This document shows, one piece after another, positions 62,510 through 64,000 of a stretch of 64,000 nucleotides of DNA. The stretch is taken from NCBI RefSeq assembly GCF_032917945.1, contig NZ_CP136624.1, forward strand, positions 2,480,001 through 2,544,000, written 5' to 3'. Position 1 is the stretch's first letter, and the number at the start of each line of letters is the position of its first letter. The notes beneath the pieces are model-generated. The model saw only the letters and a list, made by a program, of their open reading frames with translations, was not told where the DNA came from and did no database searches. The stretch is from Bradyrhizobium sp. sBnM-33. GTDB lineage: Bacteria; Pseudomonadota; Alphaproteobacteria; Rhizobiales; Xanthobacteraceae. Made by a program: the position numbers and the translations under genes.

Positions 62510-63631
62510 CTACGCGATCCGCGCCAATCGGTCACCGACTGACTCAAGATGTGCAGACCCTCGCTGAGCCGCTTCGCTGTCAACCCATTTCAGTAACGAC
62601 AGTTCGGCCGAGAACCCTGGTCCGAACGCAGCTAGGATTCCGTATGATCCTGGCGCCTGCTCCTCATGCTCAAGCACGTGATCCAAAACGAATAGTACAG
62701 TTGCGCTCGACATATTTCCATGACGTCGAAGAGTTTCATAGCTGGAAAAGAAGTTTTCAGACGATCTCCCAAGGCCCTGCTCACAAACATCCAATACTTT
62801 TCTCCCGCCGGGATGAAAGATTAAGCTCTTCGCTTGGTTAGAATGGATGCCATCCTCCGCTAGCAACGACCGCAGTGCATGTGGCATCAATTCGCTAATC
62901 ATTGATGGAATGCGCTCAGAGACGACGACTTCAAATCCGGCGTCGCCAAAATGCCAGCCCATTAAAGAAGTCGAGTCGGGGTAAAGCAAACTCGTATTTC
63001 TTACGATACCCAGTTTGCCAGAGCCGCTTTCAGCTGGGCCGATTAGGAGCGCGGCAGCGCCATCCCCAAAGAGGCTTGAAGCAACAACGTTCTTCGGGGT
63101 GAGATCATTCGGCTGGAATGTAAGGGATGTCAGCTCCACAGCAATGAGGAGAACGCGTTCGCTCGTTGCGCGGCAAATCGCTCCTGCCAAGCTAACTCCC
63201 GATGCTCCTCCGGCACATCGGAGGCCGAATATGGGCGTCCGTCGTACATTTGTTCGCAGTCCGACCTTCGAGATCACATCCACATCGAGACTGGGGGTAG
63301 CTATCCCGCTCGACGAGACAAATATAATCCGATCGACGTGTTCGGGCTTCACGCCGGCCCTGTTGAGACAGAGCACGGTCGCTTTGCATGCGAGCTCCTT
63401 TGCACATTCCAAGTATATCTGGTTTGTCTCACTTATGCGATGCTCGCTGAGAAGCCATTCGGGCGCTACACAAAAGAAACGCTGATCGACTAGCGTATTA
63501 TCGAATACTGTAAGATACCTCTTCAGCTTCTCCATTCTAGATCCGAAGTGGCGACCCGCTAGTACCTTGGCCTCGGTTTGCGAAATTCGGAATGTTGGCA
63601 AAGCCGTCCCAACAGCCAAAATTCTGGACAT
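62510..63631 (-). CDS. Type III polyketide synthase (chalcone/stilbene synthase family)
   Basis: A 373-residue type III PKS that extends a CoA starter with malonyl-CoA units and cyclises the product. The catalytic triad is visible: Cys139 in FGLRCAGGASG, His in IFHPGGRKVLD and Asn in RRHGNMSSATVLFVLD. I chose ATG 63631 (AGAGGAACTG before it) rather than 63673. The product cannot be predicted; bacterial relatives make alkylpyrones or alkylresorcinols. It is a lone gene here without a partner methyltransferase or oxidase in view. Confidence 0.9.
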   Translation of the reverse strand: MSRILAVGTALPTFRISQTEAKVLAGRHFGSRMEKLKRYLTVFDNTLVDQRFFCVAPEWLLSEHRISETNQIYLECAKELACKATVLCLNRAGVKPEHVDRIIFVSSSGIATPSLDVDVISKVGLRTNVRRTPIFGLRCAGGASGVSLAGAICRATSERVLLIAVELTSLTFQPNDLTPKNVVASSLFGDGAAALLIGPAESGSGKLGIVRNTSLLYPDSTSLMGWHFGDAGFEVVVSERIPSMISELMPHALRSLLAEDGIHSNQAKSLIFHPGGRKVLDVCEQGLGRSSENFFSSYETLRRHGNMSSATVLFVLDHVLEHEEQAPGSYGILAAFGPGFSAELSLLKWVDSEAAQRGSAHLESVGDRLARIA

Positions 63632-63874
63632 CAGTTCCTCTTGTTGTTCGCCTCGAACCAAAGCGACGATCAAAGACGTCCGCGACGTCCCAGCGTTAGT
63701 TCACGTGGACCAAACCGATGCCGATGTCCTGCCCAATGCGGGCAGTTCCTGCGAGGCCGCTCGCTGGAAAAGCCCGCGATCCCGGTTGAAAAGAAGTGCA
63801 GGTTCCGAGGGCCCATGAACAGGCAATCGTACTCAGCGCCGACGGTTATTGAAAAAAGCGCTCAAGGTCCGCCC
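63632..63874. other. Upstream region of the polyketide synthase gene
   Basis: No supported gene or clear promoter motif; both plus-strand frames here are without recognisable content. Confidence 0.35.
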
Positions 63875-64000
63875 CTACTGTACCGCGCCGCCGGGTTTCG
63901 CTACCGTCGGTGAGGGCAGCCCAGTCGCAAATTCGGAGAGTTGATATTTATCGCGGGCGACCGCAGCGCCGCCTTTCACATACAGCAGCACGTCAGTCCA
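63875..64000 (-). pseudogene. Outer-membrane beta-barrel protein, C-terminal fragment (runs off window)
   Basis: Read from the window edge on the minus strand, 41 codons encode LLYVKGGAAVARDKYQLSEF and end at 63875-63877. The KGGAAV-type strand is common in alphaproteobacterial Omp25-like outer-membrane proteins, where it lies well before the C-terminus, so the stop here probably marks truncation. The part beyond 64000 is not visible. Confidence 0.4.

Noticed and set aside
1..64000. tRNA, rRNA or CRISPR arrays
   Set aside because: No cloverleaf-type gene end, rRNA stretch or regular short repeat with spacers was noticed; a dedicated scan would be more sensitive.

Overview
The window reads as an accessory (symbiosis-island-like) region of a GC-rich alphaproteobacterium, most likely Bradyrhizobium or a close relative. 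That assignment is an inference from the type III effector relatives (HopG1/XopAG, C48/SUMO-protease, trehalose-6-phosphate synthase), the IS701, IS630 and ISNCY remnants, a DUF6894 protein and NifA/sigma-54-type promoters. Many genes are frameshifted or cut by insertion sequences. No tRNA, rRNA or CRISPR array was seen.

1-14.3 kb is an island of defence and toxin-antitoxin genes. It holds an IS701 copy, a hipBA pair with an inverted-repeat operator, an XRE regulator with a palindrome in front of its operon and a broken ImmA/IrrE peptidase cut by an IS630 fragment. It also holds an SMC-like ATPase with a small partner and a C-terminal zinc ribbon, a decayed second ATPase, an exported endonuclease/exonuclease/phosphatase-fold protein, and a trypsin-like protease fused to a DNA/RNA non-specific endonuclease.

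14.5-22.4 kb is decayed DNA. It contains a frameshifted ISNCY transposase, two broken phosphonate-pathway genes (PEP mutase and a nucleotidyltransferase), a C48-peptidase effector gene whose catalytic Asp position is Asn, and a tandem-repeat effector pseudogene.

22.7-48.6 kb is a type VI secretion system (T6SS): tssA-tssB-tssC-tssE-tssF-tssG, then remnants and a candidate papain-like effector with a possible partner, then tagH(FHA)-tssJ-tssK-tssL-tssM-small ORF-Ser/Thr kinase, then vgrG and hcp. ClpV (tssH) is not in the window. Three units carry the same promoter layout: a TGT-N4-T-N5-ACA NifA-type upstream site 76-80 bp before a -24/-12 sigma-54 element. hcp has a further perfect -24/-12 element. 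Together these suggest that the T6SS is expressed with nitrogen-fixation genes. A second IS701 copy with a CTAA duplication splits an effector gene, and a collapsed relic of the tagH-to-kinase segment lies in front of vgrG.

49.2-62.2 kb holds a HopG1/XopAG-family effector with extra N-terminal repeats, then a six-gene minus-strand T6SS cargo operon (DUF2169-pentapeptide, pentapeptide, DUF4150 PAAR-like, beta-repeat protein, DUF3540, TPR-glycosyltransferase-like). It ends with an intact trehalose-6-phosphate synthase carrying a C-terminal module of about 100 residues that also occurs in the other effector loci of this window. 62.5-64 kb holds a type III polyketide synthase and the tail of an outer-membrane-type protein fragment.
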